From: an uncultured Bacilli bacterium
Lineage (GTDB): Bacteria; Bacillota_I; Bacilli_A; RFN20; CAG-631
NCBI GenBank assembly: GCA_947599835.1
Contig: CANQFQ010000002.1
Span: forward strand, 1 to 35,401
Reading direction: 5' to 3'
DNA length: 35,401 nucleotides
Both the position numbers and the translations under genes were made by a program. Of this stretch, positions 26,481 to 33,887 are shown piece after piece (the stretch's first letter is position 1; every line of letters starts with the position of its first letter). The notes beneath the pieces were generated by a model, which ran no database searches, was not told the origin of the DNA, and saw nothing but the letters and a program-made list of their open reading frames with translations.

Positions 26481-27122
26481 TTAATTGTTGATTTTATCCG
26501 TTTTTAAATATTTATAGAAAATAATTTCAAAGAGAATACTTCCTATGATATAGCAGCCTAACGTAATGGCAAGAGCTAAAGCATAGGAGTGAAATTCTAT
26601 TCTAATTGCCCGAATAATAGGCTCTTTGAGTTCCATTAGCACTTGAAAATTTGTAGGATAAGTTAAAATACAACAAGTAATGATGATGATTAAAAAATTA
26701 AATAATTTTTTAAAGTGAACAATATCACTTAATTGAAATTTTTGTTCTTTTGAAAAACATATTTTTATACTTGAATATAACATTAATAAAAATAAAGCAA
26801 TACTAGAAGCTAAAAATAACATACATAAAAGAGAATAAAAACGCTGATTCACTAAATGGAAGGCTAAATATTTAATGCCATTCAAAATAAGATAGATACT
26901 ATCACATAAAATTCCTGCAAAATAAAGCCATTTAATTACTGGCGCTTTCAGTTGTCTAAATGAATTAAAATAGATATAAATAGGAATAAAAATGCTAACT
27001 AAGAAAAGACAAATAACATAATAAGTATTGCAGTATTTGCAATAATAGGCAATTAAAATTAAAAAAGTGAGTGTAAAGACGGCAACAAAAATGTCGTTAA
27101 ATGCTCTAAGAAAACGTTTCAT
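26481..27122 (-). CDS. Membrane protein of unknown function
   Basis: The 213-residue protein has about six hydrophobic helices, including 'IFVAVFTLTFLILIAYY', 'YVICLFLVSIFIPIYIYF' and 'LALAITLGCYIIGSILFEI'. Short basic loops separate them, with one larger loop 'KEQKFQLSDIVHFKK'. It is rich in Cys and Tyr in its first half ('YCKYCNTYY'). I cannot assign a family. The start at 27122 is chosen because GGTGAT on the minus strand is well placed before it; the ATG at 27134 lies upstream of that site. It is alone on its strand, convergent with the oxidoreductase gene and divergent from the DJ-1-like gene. Confidence 0.7.
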   Translation of the reverse strand: MKRFLRAFNDIFVAVFTLTFLILIAYYCKYCNTYYVICLFLVSIFIPIYIYFNSFRQLKAPVIKWLYFAGILCDSIYLILNGIKYLAFHLVNQRFYSLLCMLFLASSIALFLLMLYSSIKICFSKEQKFQLSDIVHFKKLFNFLIIIITCCILTYPTNFQVLMELKEPIIRAIRIEFHSYALALAITLGCYIIGSILFEIIFYKYLKTDKINN

Positions 27123-27208
27123 AGGTATCACCATTTATATATTAATCTAAATATTTTAATAAATCTATAAAAACTATTTTTAAAAGGGCGTTTCTTACTT
27201 TTTTTTAG

Positions 27209-27236
27209 TTGAATTCTTATAATAAAATGATATAAT
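27209..27236 (+). promoter_or_regulatory. Sigma-A promoter of the DJ-1/galT operon, with a palindrome over the -10
   Basis: TTGAAT (27209-27214), a 16-nt spacer and TATAAT (27231-27236). An 8-bp inverted repeat AAAATGAT (27224-27231)/ATCATTTT (27235-27242) covers the -10, so a repressor could act here. Confidence 0.65.
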
Positions 27237-27258
27237 CATTTTATGGGAGATGGATGCA

Positions 27259-27822
27259 ATGAAAGGCTTAATTTTGCTTGCAAATGGTTTTGAAGATACT
27301 GAAGCTTTAACCACAGTGGATGTTTTGCGTAGAGCACAAATTCAAATCGATATGATTAGTGTGATGCATCACATTCAAGTTGAAAGTAGTCATGGGGTTG
27401 GTATTCTTTGTGATGCACTTTATGAACAAGTAAACCTAGATGAATATCAATTTTTAGTGATTCCTGGTGGCGCTGCAGTGTTTAATCATTTGAGCAAAAT
27501 GTCGATCATCGATGAAACAATTCATCACTTTATGAATAAAAATCAATGCATTGCTGTGATTTGTGCAGCTCCTATACTCCTTGGAAAGTTGGGCTATTTA
27601 AAAAATAAGCAATATGTTTGTTTTCATGGTTGCGAAGATGTTTCTTTTCAAGGTATTTATCAAGAAAAGATGGGCGTTTGTGAAGATGGAAACATCATTA
27701 GTGCGAAATCAATGTATTATACCATTGAATTTGCTTTGAAAATGATAGAAAAAATAAAAGGAAAGCAATGGGCAATAAAAGTTAAAAAAGAAATGATGTC
27801 CGATTTTAGCAAGGAGGAATAG
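27259..27822 (+). CDS. DJ-1/PfpI-family protein
   Basis: The 187-residue protein has the DJ-1 fold: 'GLILLANGFEDTEALTTVDVLRRA' at the N-terminus (shortened here to the FEDTEA motif with its acidic Glu), 'FLVIPGGAAVFNHL' and the nucleophile elbow 'IAVICAAPILLGKLG' with the reactive Cys. Members act as glyoxalase/deglycase-like enzymes, chaperones or thiazole-biosynthesis proteins (ThiJ); the exact role is unknown. The ATG at 27259 follows GGGAGA (27245-27250) at 8 bp. The ATG at 27250 overlaps that site. It lies 3 bp before galT and starts a four-gene operon. Confidence 0.9.
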   Translation: MKGLILLANGFEDTEALTTVDVLRRAQIQIDMISVMHHIQVESSHGVGILCDALYEQVNLDEYQFLVIPGGAAVFNHLSKMSIIDETIHHFMNKNQCIAVICAAPILLGKLGYLKNKQYVCFHGCEDVSFQGIYQEKMGVCEDGNIISAKSMYYTIEFALKMIEKIKGKQWAIKVKKEMMSDFSKEE

Positions 27823-27825
27823 CAC

Positions 27826-29319
27826 ATGCAGATTTATCTTTTAATTAAATCGCTACTTGAATATGGATTAGAACATAAAATCATTTCAAAATATGATGAT
27901 GATTATGTTTTAAATGCTTTACTCTCATGCTTTCAATTAGATGAATATCAAGAACCCGATTTACTTCAACCATTATTGACTGATTTAGATGATATTTTAG
28001 CAGGAATGTTAGCTTATGCTATCGATGCCAAACTAATTGACAATTCCATGATAGAAAAAGATTTATTCGACACGAAAATTATGGGGTGTATTACACCAAT
28101 GCCATCCGTAATTATTCAAAAATTTCAAACTTTGGCTAAGAAAAATTCAGATCATGCTTTAAATTATTTTTATAATTTATGCAAAGATGTGAATTATGTA
28201 CGAATTTCTAGAATCCAAAAAGATTTACATTTTAAATATGCTTATGAAGCCGGCGATTTAGATATTTCAATTAATCTTTCAAAGCCAGAAAAGGATCCTG
28301 CGGATATCCAAAAAATGTTGCTTTCTCCTTCATCCAATTATCCACAATGTATGCTTTGTAAAGAAAATATAAATTATGCGGGTCGAATGAATTTTCCTGC
28401 CCGTCAAAATTTAAGATATATTCCCATCGTTTTAAATCATCATGATTTTTACATGCAATATTCCCCATATAGTTACTACAATGAACATACCATTGTATTT
28501 AGCAAAGAACATAAACCGATGCTTGTTGATATGGAAGCTATTGGCGAATTACTTGATTTTGTGAGTCAATTTCCAAGTTATTTTATGGGTTCAAATGCGG
28601 GATTGCCGATTGTGGGGGGATCGATTTTAAACCATCATCATTTTCAAGGCGGAAGAGCAATTCTTCCTATGGAAAATGCTAAAGAAGAAATGTTATTTAT
28701 TCAAAATGATGTGACTTATTCAGCATTATATTGGCCTATATCTGTGATTCGTTTAAGAAGCCCAAGTAAAGAAAAAATTCTCGAAGAAACTCAATTAATT
28801 TTTGATGCTTGGAATCGGTACTCAAATCCAGATTTAATGATTATTGCTGATGATGAAAATGGCCATCACAACGCGATTACAGTTATTGCTCGTAAAAAAC
28901 AAGAAATTTATGAGTTAGATTTGTGTTTAAGAAATAATATTACGACTGCCGATCGACCTCTTGGATATTTTCATCCTCGTCCTGAATATTTCCATATTAA
29001 AAAAGAAAATATTGGATTAATTGAAGTGATGGGGTTAGCTATTTTGCCATCAAGGTTAGTGGATGAAATGAAAGTGGTTAAAAAATATTTATTAGGTGAA
29101 TTATTAACCGATAGTGAGTTAACTTCGATGAATCATCACTTTGATTGGGCAACGGATTTAAAAATGAAACAAGAAATTACTTTAGAAAACGTTGAAAAAG
29201 TCATTGCTCAAGGTATAGGCGAAGTATTTAGTCACGTTTTAGAAGATTGCGGTGTTTTCAAAAAGGAAAATCGTAATCAATTTATAGATTTTATTTATTC
29301 AATCAAAAAGGAGAACTAA
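27826..29319 (+). CDS. galT: Galactose-1-phosphate uridylyltransferase, class II
   Basis: GalT exchanges UMP between UDP-glucose and galactose-1-phosphate (Leloir pathway). At 497 residues it matches the long Gram-positive class II enzymes, not the 350-residue E. coli type. Visible family segments are 'PQCMLCKENINYAGRMNFPARQN' in part, 'PYSYYNEHTIVF' and 'SNAGLPIVGGSILNHHHFQGG', here shortened, with the HxH nucleophile region. 'ENGHHNAITVIARK' and 'EVMGLAILPSRL' follow. AAGGAGG gives a strong start. No galK or galE is present in the window. It is followed 3 bp later by a zinc-ribbon gene. Confidence 0.93.
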   Translation: MQIYLLIKSLLEYGLEHKIISKYDDDYVLNALLSCFQLDEYQEPDLLQPLLTDLDDILAGMLAYAIDAKLIDNSMIEKDLFDTKIMGCITPMPSVIIQKFQTLAKKNSDHALNYFYNLCKDVNYVRISRIQKDLHFKYAYEAGDLDISINLSKPEKDPADIQKMLLSPSSNYPQCMLCKENINYAGRMNFPARQNLRYIPIVLNHHDFYMQYSPYSYYNEHTIVFSKEHKPMLVDMEAIGELLDFVSQFPSYFMGSNAGLPIVGGSILNHHHFQGGRAILPMENAKEEMLFIQNDVTYSALYWPISVIRLRSPSKEKILEETQLIFDAWNRYSNPDLMIIADDENGHHNAITVIARKKQEIYELDLCLRNNITTADRPLGYFHPRPEYFHIKKENIGLIEVMGLAILPSRLVDEMKVVKKYLLGELLTDSELTSMNHHFDWATDLKMKQEITLENVEKVIAQGIGEVFSHVLEDCGVFKKENRNQFIDFIYSIKKEN

Positions 29320-29322
29320 ACA

Positions 29323-29604
29323 ATGGATGAAAAGCAAAAAGAACCTAGAAATGATGTTCAAGTAACCATCGTAAGAAAATGTAAAAATTGTGGTCAAATT
29401 CTTTCGGAAAATGCCCAAGATTGTTGGAAATGTTCTTCAACTGATATTATAGAAACAGCTGAAGAAGTGACAGAAGAATTGGAAAAAAGTTCTTTAGAAG
29501 CCAAAGTAGATCAAATGATGCATGAGTTTAAAACTTATAAAATTGTATCTATTGTGATGATTGTATTTTGTGCCATTTTAGTCTTGTTATGGATAATTAA
29601 ATAG
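29323..29604 (+). CDS. Small zinc-ribbon protein with one C-terminal membrane helix
   Basis: The 93-residue product has a zinc-ribbon half, CxxC at 'CKNCGQILSENAQDCWKC' (a second CxxC), near residues 15-35. An acidic linker 'TAEEVTEELEKSS' follows, then a hydrophobic helix 'IVMIVFCAILVLLWII' close to the C-terminus. It is probably a tail-anchored membrane protein with the ribbon in the cytoplasm. No specific function is known to me. It lies in the operon between galT (3 bp before) and an oxidoreductase gene (14 bp after), with AAGGAG before its ATG. Confidence 0.75.
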   Translation: MDEKQKEPRNDVQVTIVRKCKNCGQILSENAQDCWKCSSTDIIETAEEVTEELEKSSLEAKVDQMMHEFKTYKIVSIVMIVFCAILVLLWIIK

Positions 29605-29618
29605 AGGGGAAATCGAAA

Positions 29619-30692
29619 ATGGAAAAAAAGATTGTTGTAGCTATTATTGGTTGTGGAACGATTGCCAATTCACAACATATTCCAGCTTATTTAAAAAATG
29701 AAGATGTAGAAATTAAATATTTTTGTGATATCATTTTAGAAAAAGCAGAAGCTGCCGTAAAAAAATATGGTTGTGGAATAGCGGTTCAAGATTATCATGA
29801 AATTTTAAAAGATCCTGAAGTTGATGGTGTATCTATTTGTACACCAAATCATATGCATTCGATAATTTCCATTGATTGTTTGAATGCTAAAAAGCATGTA
29901 TTATGTGAAAAACCTGCGGCTAAAAATTACGAAGAAGCTTTAAAAATGCAAGAAGCGGCTCACCGCAACAATTGTATTTTAAATATTGGTGTTGTGAATC
30001 GTTTTAATAATGCCGTACGTACAATAAAAACAATGATTGATCATGGAGAACTTGGAAAAGTACATCATGTTCATGTTAGTTTTAGAGCTTTTCGTTCGAT
30101 TCCTGGAATCGGTGGTGCATTTACCACAAAAGATATTGCCGGTGGTGGGGTCTTAATTGACTGGGGAGTTCATTATTTGGATATTGTTATGTATTGTATG
30201 AGTGATCCTAAGCCATTAACAGCTAGTGCAGAGCAATTTTGTGTTTTAGGTAAAGATATTCCTAATTATATTTACACGAGTATGTGGGCAGAAGACACAC
30301 GGAATGTTCAAGGTGTCTATGATGTAGATGATTCGATTACAGGATTAATTCGTACCAAAGGACCGGTCATTTCCTTTATTGGAGCCTGGGCGCAAAATGT
30401 AAATGTACCAGAAAGTTATATTGATTTTTTAGGAGATAAAGGTGGCATTCGTTTACATTATGGTGAAAACTTTGATTTGGTGGTAAGTAAAAATGGATCT
30501 TTAATTCAATCTACACCAATTTTTAAATCAAATCATCATTTTATCGATGAAATCAATAGTTTTGTTGATAATATCAAGCATCCTGAAAAACGTTTACCTT
30601 CGCATATTGATACTGTGATTATTACGGCTAAGATGATGCAAGGAATTTATGATTCTGCAGCGTCTCATAAAGAAATTAAATTTAAAAACTGA
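29619..30692 (+). CDS. Gfo/Idh/MocA-family NAD(P)-dependent oxidoreductase
   Basis: The 357-residue protein has the Rossmann motif 'VAIIGCGTIANSQHIPAYLKN' (first part) and the EKP motif in 'KHVLCEKPAAKNY'. The substrate domain has 'GGGVLIDWGVHYLDIVMY', with a His-Asp pair typical of the family (Lys-Asp-His arrangement). It is shorter than the oxidoreductase at 25069 and lacks its cysteine cluster. The two are family members, not close duplicates. It lies last in the DJ-1-galT operon, so a sugar or sugar-acid substrate is possible. GAGGGGAAA precedes the ATG. The stop codon lies within the terminator stem. Confidence 0.92.
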   Translation: MEKKIVVAIIGCGTIANSQHIPAYLKNEDVEIKYFCDIILEKAEAAVKKYGCGIAVQDYHEILKDPEVDGVSICTPNHMHSIISIDCLNAKKHVLCEKPAAKNYEEALKMQEAAHRNNCILNIGVVNRFNNAVRTIKTMIDHGELGKVHHVHVSFRAFRSIPGIGGAFTTKDIAGGGVLIDWGVHYLDIVMYCMSDPKPLTASAEQFCVLGKDIPNYIYTSMWAEDTRNVQGVYDVDDSITGLIRTKGPVISFIGAWAQNVNVPESYIDFLGDKGGIRLHYGENFDLVVSKNGSLIQSTPIFKSNHHFIDEINSFVDNIKHPEKRLPSHIDTVIITAKMMQGIYDSAASHKEIKFKN

Positions 30693-30709
30693 CCTATGTC
30701 AGTTTTTTT
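30684..30709 (+). terminator. Terminator of the DJ-1/galT operon
   Basis: AAAAACTGAC (30684-30693), the loop CTAT and GTCAGTTTTT, running into seven Ts (30703-30709). The stop codon TGA of the oxidoreductase (30690-30692) is part of the stem. Confidence 0.9.
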
Positions 30710-30720
30710 GAAATAGTCTT

Positions 30721-31389
30721 ATGGAAACTGCAATTATTCGTTTACAAAATCAAGAATTTGTCTATCAAATTCAATATAAAAATACACGCATTTTAAAAAT
30801 GCGTTTTAAAAATGGCATAATTAGTATTGTTGCTCCCTATGCAACTTCACAGCAAAAAATTATTGATTTTATCACGCGCCATCAAAGATATGTATTCATT
30901 CGATATGCAAGATATCTCAATAATAAAGCAAAGGAAATTATAAATGAAAATGACAAAATAACGTTGTTAAATGAAACCTATACGCTTCGATTTCATGACA
31001 CTGCTTCTTGTGTTCAATTTGACACGATATATATTCAAAATAGTAAAAAAGATAACTTTAAAAATGAAATCATTCAATTGTTTTCAAAGTCTTTTAGTCA
31101 ATATATGATTTCTTTAACGAAAAAGTATTATCGCATCATGAAAATAAAAGTCGATTTCCCATCCATTATTTTTAAAAGATTAAAATCAAAATGGGGAAGT
31201 TATTCTAAATCAAAAAATCAAATATTTTATAATTATGAATTGTTATTTAAATCATTGCCGGTTTGTGATTATTTAGTGATTCATGAACTCGCTCATATGA
31301 TTGAATATAATCATTCTGCAAACTTTTATAAAATTGTCGAAACTTATTGTCCAGATTATAAAACTTTGCAAAAAAAATTAAAGGAGTGA
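30721..31389 (+). CDS. YgjP-type (DUF45) metal-dependent hydrolase
   Basis: The 222-residue protein has the zinc motif HExxH in 'LVIHELAHMIEYNHSANFY', near residue 183, with a third His downstream (NHSxxFY). 'KRLKSKWGSYSKSKNQIFYN' in its middle is the signature of the YgjP/DUF45 family (here 'SKWGSYS'), related to SprT/wss1-type peptidases. Its substrate is unknown. It starts just 12 bp after the upstream terminator, and no Shine-Dalgarno sequence is visible. No other start fits the family alignment better. It ends 4 bp before the RNA methyltransferase gene. Confidence 0.85.
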   Translation: METAIIRLQNQEFVYQIQYKNTRILKMRFKNGIISIVAPYATSQQKIIDFITRHQRYVFIRYARYLNNKAKEIINENDKITLLNETYTLRFHDTASCVQFDTIYIQNSKKDNFKNEIIQLFSKSFSQYMISLTKKYYRIMKIKVDFPSIIFKRLKSKWGSYSKSKNQIFYNYELLFKSLPVCDYLVIHELAHMIEYNHSANFYKIVETYCPDYKTLQKKLKE

Positions 31390-31393
31390 TGGG

Positions 31394-32122
31394 ATGATTA
31401 TAACCTCTTTAAGTAATAAGCAAATTATTTATGCTTGTTCATTAAAAGAAAAAAAATATCGAGATCGGGAAAATAAATATTTAATTGAAGGGGAACATTT
31501 GATTGCTATGGCAAATCCGGATACGATTGAATGTCTATTTACTACAGATCTAACTTTTCAAGCGAATTATCCTGTGATTTATGTCAATCAAGAAGTCTTA
31601 CAAAAATTAAGTTTGACAAAAAATCCGCAAAACAAAATTGCCATTTTACGGAAAACTGAATCCACTCTTCAATATGATAAAAAGCGTTATTTACTATTAG
31701 ATAACGTTAGCGATCCGGGCAATGTGGGATCCATTATTCGTAGCGCATTAGCTTTTCAAATAGATTATGTTATTTTATCAAAAAATAGTGTTGACATATA
31801 TAATGATAAAGTGATTCGGGGAAGTCAAGGTGCTTTTTTTAAAACTAAGATGGTTTATGCCGATTTGAGTGAAGTTATTTTTCTTTTAAAAAAACAACAA
31901 ATTCCTGTTTATGCATCAACCTTAAATGAAAATAGTAAAAAGTTAATGGAAGTCTTGCCTCCTTCCTCATTTGCCTTAATTGTTGGTAATGAAGGCCAAG
32001 GCATATCCAATGAAATTATTGCATTGGCTGATCAATGCATAAAAATTGAACATAGTCATGCCATTGATTCTTTAAATGTGTCGGTCGCTACGGCCATTAT
32101 GCTATATCATTTTGTCAATTAG
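31394..32122 (+). CDS. SpoU/TrmH-family rRNA 2'-O-methyltransferase (YsgA-like)
   Basis: The 242-residue protein methylates a ribose 2'-OH in RNA with SAM. It has an N-terminal substrate-binding domain ('KYRDRENKYLIEGEHLI') and a C-terminal knotted SPOUT domain. The SPOUT domain carries 'LLDNVSDPGNVGSIIRSA' (motif 1), 'ALIVGNEGQGIS' (motif 2) and 'SLNVSVATAIMLY' (motif 3). Its place upstream of pheS and pheT matches ysgA in B. subtilis, reported to modify 23S rRNA; the same target here is inferred. AAGGAG, which spans the ygjP-like stop region (31381-31386), is the Shine-Dalgarno sequence. Confidence 0.93.
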   Translation: MIITSLSNKQIIYACSLKEKKYRDRENKYLIEGEHLIAMANPDTIECLFTTDLTFQANYPVIYVNQEVLQKLSLTKNPQNKIAILRKTESTLQYDKKRYLLLDNVSDPGNVGSIIRSALAFQIDYVILSKNSVDIYNDKVIRGSQGAFFKTKMVYADLSEVIFLLKKQQIPVYASTLNENSKKLMEVLPPSSFALIVGNEGQGISNEIIALADQCIKIEHSHAIDSLNVSVATAIMLYHFVN

Positions 32123-32151
32123 TTTTTTCAAACGATGAATTTTATGAAATG

Positions 32152-32186
32152 CTCATTTGTTTAAAAGTTACTTTTATGTGAATGAG
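32152..32186 (+). terminator. Hairpin after the rRNA methyltransferase gene, possible terminator
   Basis: CTCATT (32152-32157) pairs with AATGAG (32181-32186), and AAAAG (32163-32167) pairs with CTTTT (32171-32175). The tail is only TTTG, so termination would be inefficient. It lies between the methyltransferase stop and the next promoter. Confidence 0.4.
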
Positions 32187-32193
32187 TTTGTGA

Positions 32194-32222
32194 TTGATAG
32201 AAATTTTTAACTATGATATAAT
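32194..32222 (+). promoter_or_regulatory. Strong sigma-A promoter for the small acidic protein gene
   Basis: TTGATA (32194-32199), a 17-nt spacer and TATAAT (32217-32222) with an extended TG (TGATATAAT). The expected start is near 32229, leaving a leader of about 20 nt. Confidence 0.8.
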
Positions 32223-32249
32223 AATTACAATCAATGAAAGGGGATTTAT

Positions 32250-32540
32250 ATGGATTATTGGACACCAGAAGAAATTAAAAGTTTCGGTAGAATCGCCGTT
32301 GACATTCGGGATATGGCTGCTGATGAAAATTATGATTGTTTTTATGCAGGTAGACGTTTTGCAATTGATAAAGTTGCGCTTGTTAATCGAGAACTAGCAC
32401 ATAAACTTCTTGATGATATTGATGCGTGTGAAAATGTTTACGATCCAAATTACAAGGGTTTTATTAATATTTTTGAAGAAGATGTCGGTAGAATGTTTAA
32501 AATTATGATTGAAAGTTTTCAAGCAAGAAATAAAAAGTGA
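32250..32540 (+). CDS. Small acidic protein of unknown function
   Basis: The 96-residue product has no signal peptide, membrane helix or cysteine motif beyond two isolated Cys. It looks soluble and mostly helical. It starts MDYWTPEEIKSFGRIA and has many Asp/Glu residues ('DMAADENYDCF', 'LLDDIDACENVYD'). I do not recognise a family. AAAGGGGAT stands before the ATG and a near-perfect promoter lies 28 bp upstream, so it is very likely a real, well-expressed gene. A reading frame at 32194-32397 that overlaps it is a shadow. It lies alone between the methyltransferase gene and the Phe T-box. Confidence 0.75.
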   Translation: MDYWTPEEIKSFGRIAVDIRDMAADENYDCFYAGRRFAIDKVALVNRELAHKLLDDIDACENVYDPNYKGFINIFEEDVGRMFKIMIESFQARNKK

Positions 32541-32601
32541 GGGTTGATTTATAGCGCTTTTTTTGAAAAAATTTTCAATCAATGATGTTGTTTATAAAGG
32601 A

Positions 32602-32630
32602 TTGCATAATTTTATAAGAAAATATATAAT
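32602..32630 (+). promoter_or_regulatory. Promoter of the pheST operon
   Basis: TTGCAT (32602-32607), a 17-nt spacer and a perfect TATAAT (32625-32630). The start near 32637 is just upstream of the T-box leader. The remainder of 32541-32640 holds only a short AT palindrome, TTGAAAA/TTTTCAA, at 32563-32578. Confidence 0.75.
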
Positions 32631-32639
32631 AATCATGCG

Positions 32640-32828
32640 ATGATTTTGACCATGGTTAACTAAATTATATTCATAGAGAAAAGGATCTTGGCTGGAAGTC
32701 CTTAATATAAAGTTAGCGGATTCATCAAAGGAGCATTTTTTAAATAAGTAAAGAAGTGCATGTTAAACGCATGAACTAAGGTGGTACCGCGTAATTTTAC
32801 GTCCTTAGATTGAAGGACGTTTTTTATT
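32640..32828 (+). ncRNA. Phenylalanine T-box riboswitch upstream of pheS
   Basis: AAGGTGGTACCGCG (32778-32791) is the conserved T-box bulge sequence that pairs with the acceptor end of uncharged tRNA. The terminator ACGTCCTT (32799-32806)/AAGGACGT (32813-32820), followed by TTTTTA, competes with the antiterminator. Stem I can be closed by TTTTGA (near 32643) and TCAAAG (near 32725), with inner pairing GTTAACT/AGTTAGC. A TTC at 32721-32723, followed by A, fits the specifier position and codes for Phe, matching pheS. The distal arm has AAGGA/TCCTT with GNUG-like 'GCTGG'. It turns on pheST when tRNA-Phe is uncharged. Confidence 0.88.
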
Positions 32829-32843
32829 TAGGGGGAATATAAA

Positions 32844-33878
32844 ATGTTAGAAAAATTGCAAGAATTAAAAAAAGAAGTTGTACAAAAAATTCAAACGATT
32901 ACGCAAGCGAAAGCCTTGCAAGAATATAAAATTGAAATTCTGTCTAAAAAAGGTGCTTTTTCATACTTTATGGAAGAACTAAAAAAAGTACCTAATGAAG
33001 AAAAACCAAGTTTAGGCCAAAAAATTAATGAAGTTAAAGTTCAGCTAACGAGTTTATTTGAAGAAAAAGAAAATGAACTCAAACAAAAAGAATTGAAAGA
33101 AAAATTAGAAAAAGAAAGAATTGATGTTACTTTACCGGGTTATCAATACCAAACAGGAAGTAAACATCCAATGAATATCGTTATTGATGAAATTATTCAA
33201 ATCTTTTTACCTTTGGGTTATAAAGTTGAAGAAGGTCCTGAAGTGGAACAAGATTTTTATAATTTTGAATGTTTAAATATTCCTAAAAATCATCCTGCGA
33301 GAGATATGCAAGATACATTTTATATTACGGATAATGTGCTTTTAAGAACGCATACCTCTCCTGTTCAAGCGCGGACTATGGAAAAAAACAAAGAAAAAAC
33401 GCCTATTAAAATTTTATGCCCAGGAAAAGTTTATCGTCGTGATGACGATGATGCAACACATTCCCATCAATTTATGCAATTGGAAGCTTTGGTCATAGAC
33501 AAAGATATTACGATGGCCAATTTAAAAGCAACTTTGGATTTGGTTGCTAAAAAACTCTTTGGCGAAAAGCGGCAAATTCGTTTAAGAGCCTCCTATTTTC
33601 CATTTACTGAACCTAGTGTGGAAGTGGATGTAAGTTGTACTTGCAATCGGAAAGGCTGTCCGGTTTGTAAAGATACGGGATGGATTGAAATCTTAGGAGC
33701 CGGTATGGTTCATCCTAATGTATTAAAAATGGGTGGCTATGATCCAAGTCAATATAAAGGATTTGCCATTGGCTTTGGCATCGATAGAATTACTATGTTA
33801 AAGTATGGCATTGATGATATTCGTCATTTGTATAATAATGATTTGCGTGTCATTACCCAATTCAAAAAGGAAAGATAG
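32844..33878 (+). CDS. pheS: Phenylalanine-tRNA ligase alpha subunit
   Basis: PheS is the catalytic subunit of the heterotetrameric Phe-tRNA synthetase. The 344-residue chain has an N-terminal coiled coil (about 1-85) that contacts tRNA. The class II catalytic core follows: '[19 protein letters not shown]', '[14 protein letters not shown]', motif 2 '[21 protein letters not shown]' (shortened) and motif 3 '[20 protein letters not shown]'. It includes '[16 protein letters not shown]', a zinc-like Cys cluster common in low-GC Gram-positives. GGGGGAA is the ribosome site. Expression is controlled by the upstream T-box. pheT follows after 9 bp. Confidence 0.97.
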   Translation: MLEKLQELKKEVVQKIQTITQAKALQEYKIEILSKKGAFSYFMEELKKVPNEEKPSLGQKINEVKVQLTSLFEEKENELKQKELKEKLEKERIDVTLPGYQYQTGSKHPMNIVIDEIIQIFLPLGYKVEEGPEVEQDFYNFECLNIPKNHPARDMQDTFYITDNVLLRTHTSPVQARTMEKNKEKTPIKILCPGKVYRRDDDDATHSHQFMQLEALVIDKDITMANLKATLDLVAKKLFGEKRQIRLRASYFPFTEPSVEVDVSCTCNRKGCPVCKDTGWIEILGAGMVHPNVLKMGGYDPSQYKGFAIGFGIDRITMLKYGIDDIRHLYNNDLRVITQFKKER

Positions 33879-33887
33879 GTGAGTAGC

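Noticed and set aside
32194..32397. A 67-codon plus-strand frame overlapping the start of the small acidic protein
   Set aside because: Its start coincides with the -35 box of the promoter, so its beginning would not be transcribed from it. The other frame has the ribosome site.
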